Assembly: GCF_028736115.1 (NCBI RefSeq)
Contig: NZ_CP117877.1
Span: 1,984,001-2,048,000 of the forward strand
Source of the DNA: Mucilaginibacter sp. KACC 22063
GTDB taxonomy: Bacteria > Bacteroidota > Bacteroidia > Sphingobacteriales > Sphingobacteriaceae
Length of the DNA stretch: 64,000 nt
Direction of reading: 5' to 3'
This document shows, in pieces, positions 63,953 through 64,000 of the stretch. The notes below the pieces were generated by a model. It made no database searches and was not told the DNA's origin. It saw nothing but the letters and a program-made list of their open reading frames with translations. The translations under genes were made by a program, and so were the position numbers. How positions within the stretch are numbered: position 1 is the stretch's first letter; every line of letters begins with the position of its first letter.

Positions 63953-64000
63953 ATGGCACATAATATCAATTATAACGAGCAGACAGGGATGCCATGCTTT
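63953..64000 (+). CDS. DUF932 protein, cassette copy 2 (5' end only)
   Basis: Only 16 residues (MAHNINYNEQTGMPCF) before the window ends. The opening MAHNINYNEQTG is the usual start of DUF932 proteins in Bacteroidota elements, and the gene order equals copy 1. Confidence 0.65.
   Translation, partial: MAHNINYNEQTGMPCF

Noticed and set aside
1..64000. CRISPR arrays, rRNA genes and complete insertion sequences
   Set aside because: No regularly spaced repeats, no rRNA text and no transposase gene were found on reading both strands.

Overview
The window looks like a chromosome segment of a Sphingobacteriaceae-type Bacteroidota (Mucilaginibacter/Pedobacter-like). The pointers are Bacteroidota promoter elements (TTTG ... 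TAnnTTTG), a GH92 mannosidase, a GLPGLI-family protein, outer-membrane barrel proteins with carboxypeptidase-regulatory domains, a LytS/LytTR pair and a Bacteroidota conjugative-transposon-type integrase. The genus is inference.

Bases 1-16,716 are ordinary core genome with intact genes: the end of a TolC-RND efflux operon, then a minus-strand run (polysaccharide deacetylase, GH92 mannosidase, ruvB, polyprenol-phosphate glycosyltransferase, POT peptide transporter, an unknown secreted protein, thiolase) and a divergent membrane HDIG phosphohydrolase. A tRNA-Ser(GCU) follows at 16,797, and right behind it come a 13-bp inverted repeat and an IntDOT-like tyrosine recombinase. From there to the end the window reads as one mosaic integrated island; its far end is not in view.

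Island layout. 19.0-24.5 kb: a three-gene oxidative cluster (L-amino-acid-oxidase-like enzyme, ThDP 2-keto-acid decarboxylase, berberine-bridge-like flavoenzyme). 25-27.6 kb: a frameshifted HEPN protein beside a 5'-truncated PAS histidine kinase. 27.7-37.7 kb: a GC-richer minus-strand block of an ECF sigma/anti-sigma operon with an aspartyl protease, and a second set with an S41 protease, an alpha/beta-hydrolase fused to a class D beta-lactamase-like domain, a class C-like serine hydrolase and an AraC regulator; two near-identical ECF-type promoters link the sets. 39.1-42.7 kb: a trypsin-like protease fused to an S1/P1-nuclease/phospholipase C-like domain, overlapping a membrane beta-helix protein. 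43.9-45.9 kb and 63.3-64.0 kb: two copies of one four-gene cassette ending in a DUF932 gene. Between them lie a LytS/LytTR-barrel-GLPGLI set, a block of unknown lipoproteins with a TetR regulator, and a two-gene module of a small HEPN protein plus a gamma-glutamylcyclotransferase-like protein carrying a PD-(D/E)XK nuclease motif.

The best candidates for undescribed systems are the HEPN + GGCT/PD-(D/E)XK pair (59.8-62.4 kb) and the protease-nuclease fusion with its membrane partner (39.1-42.7 kb). Both have the look of defence or conflict modules in a mobile island, but that role is inference. The island also holds many frameshifted or truncated genes, while the core part shows none.
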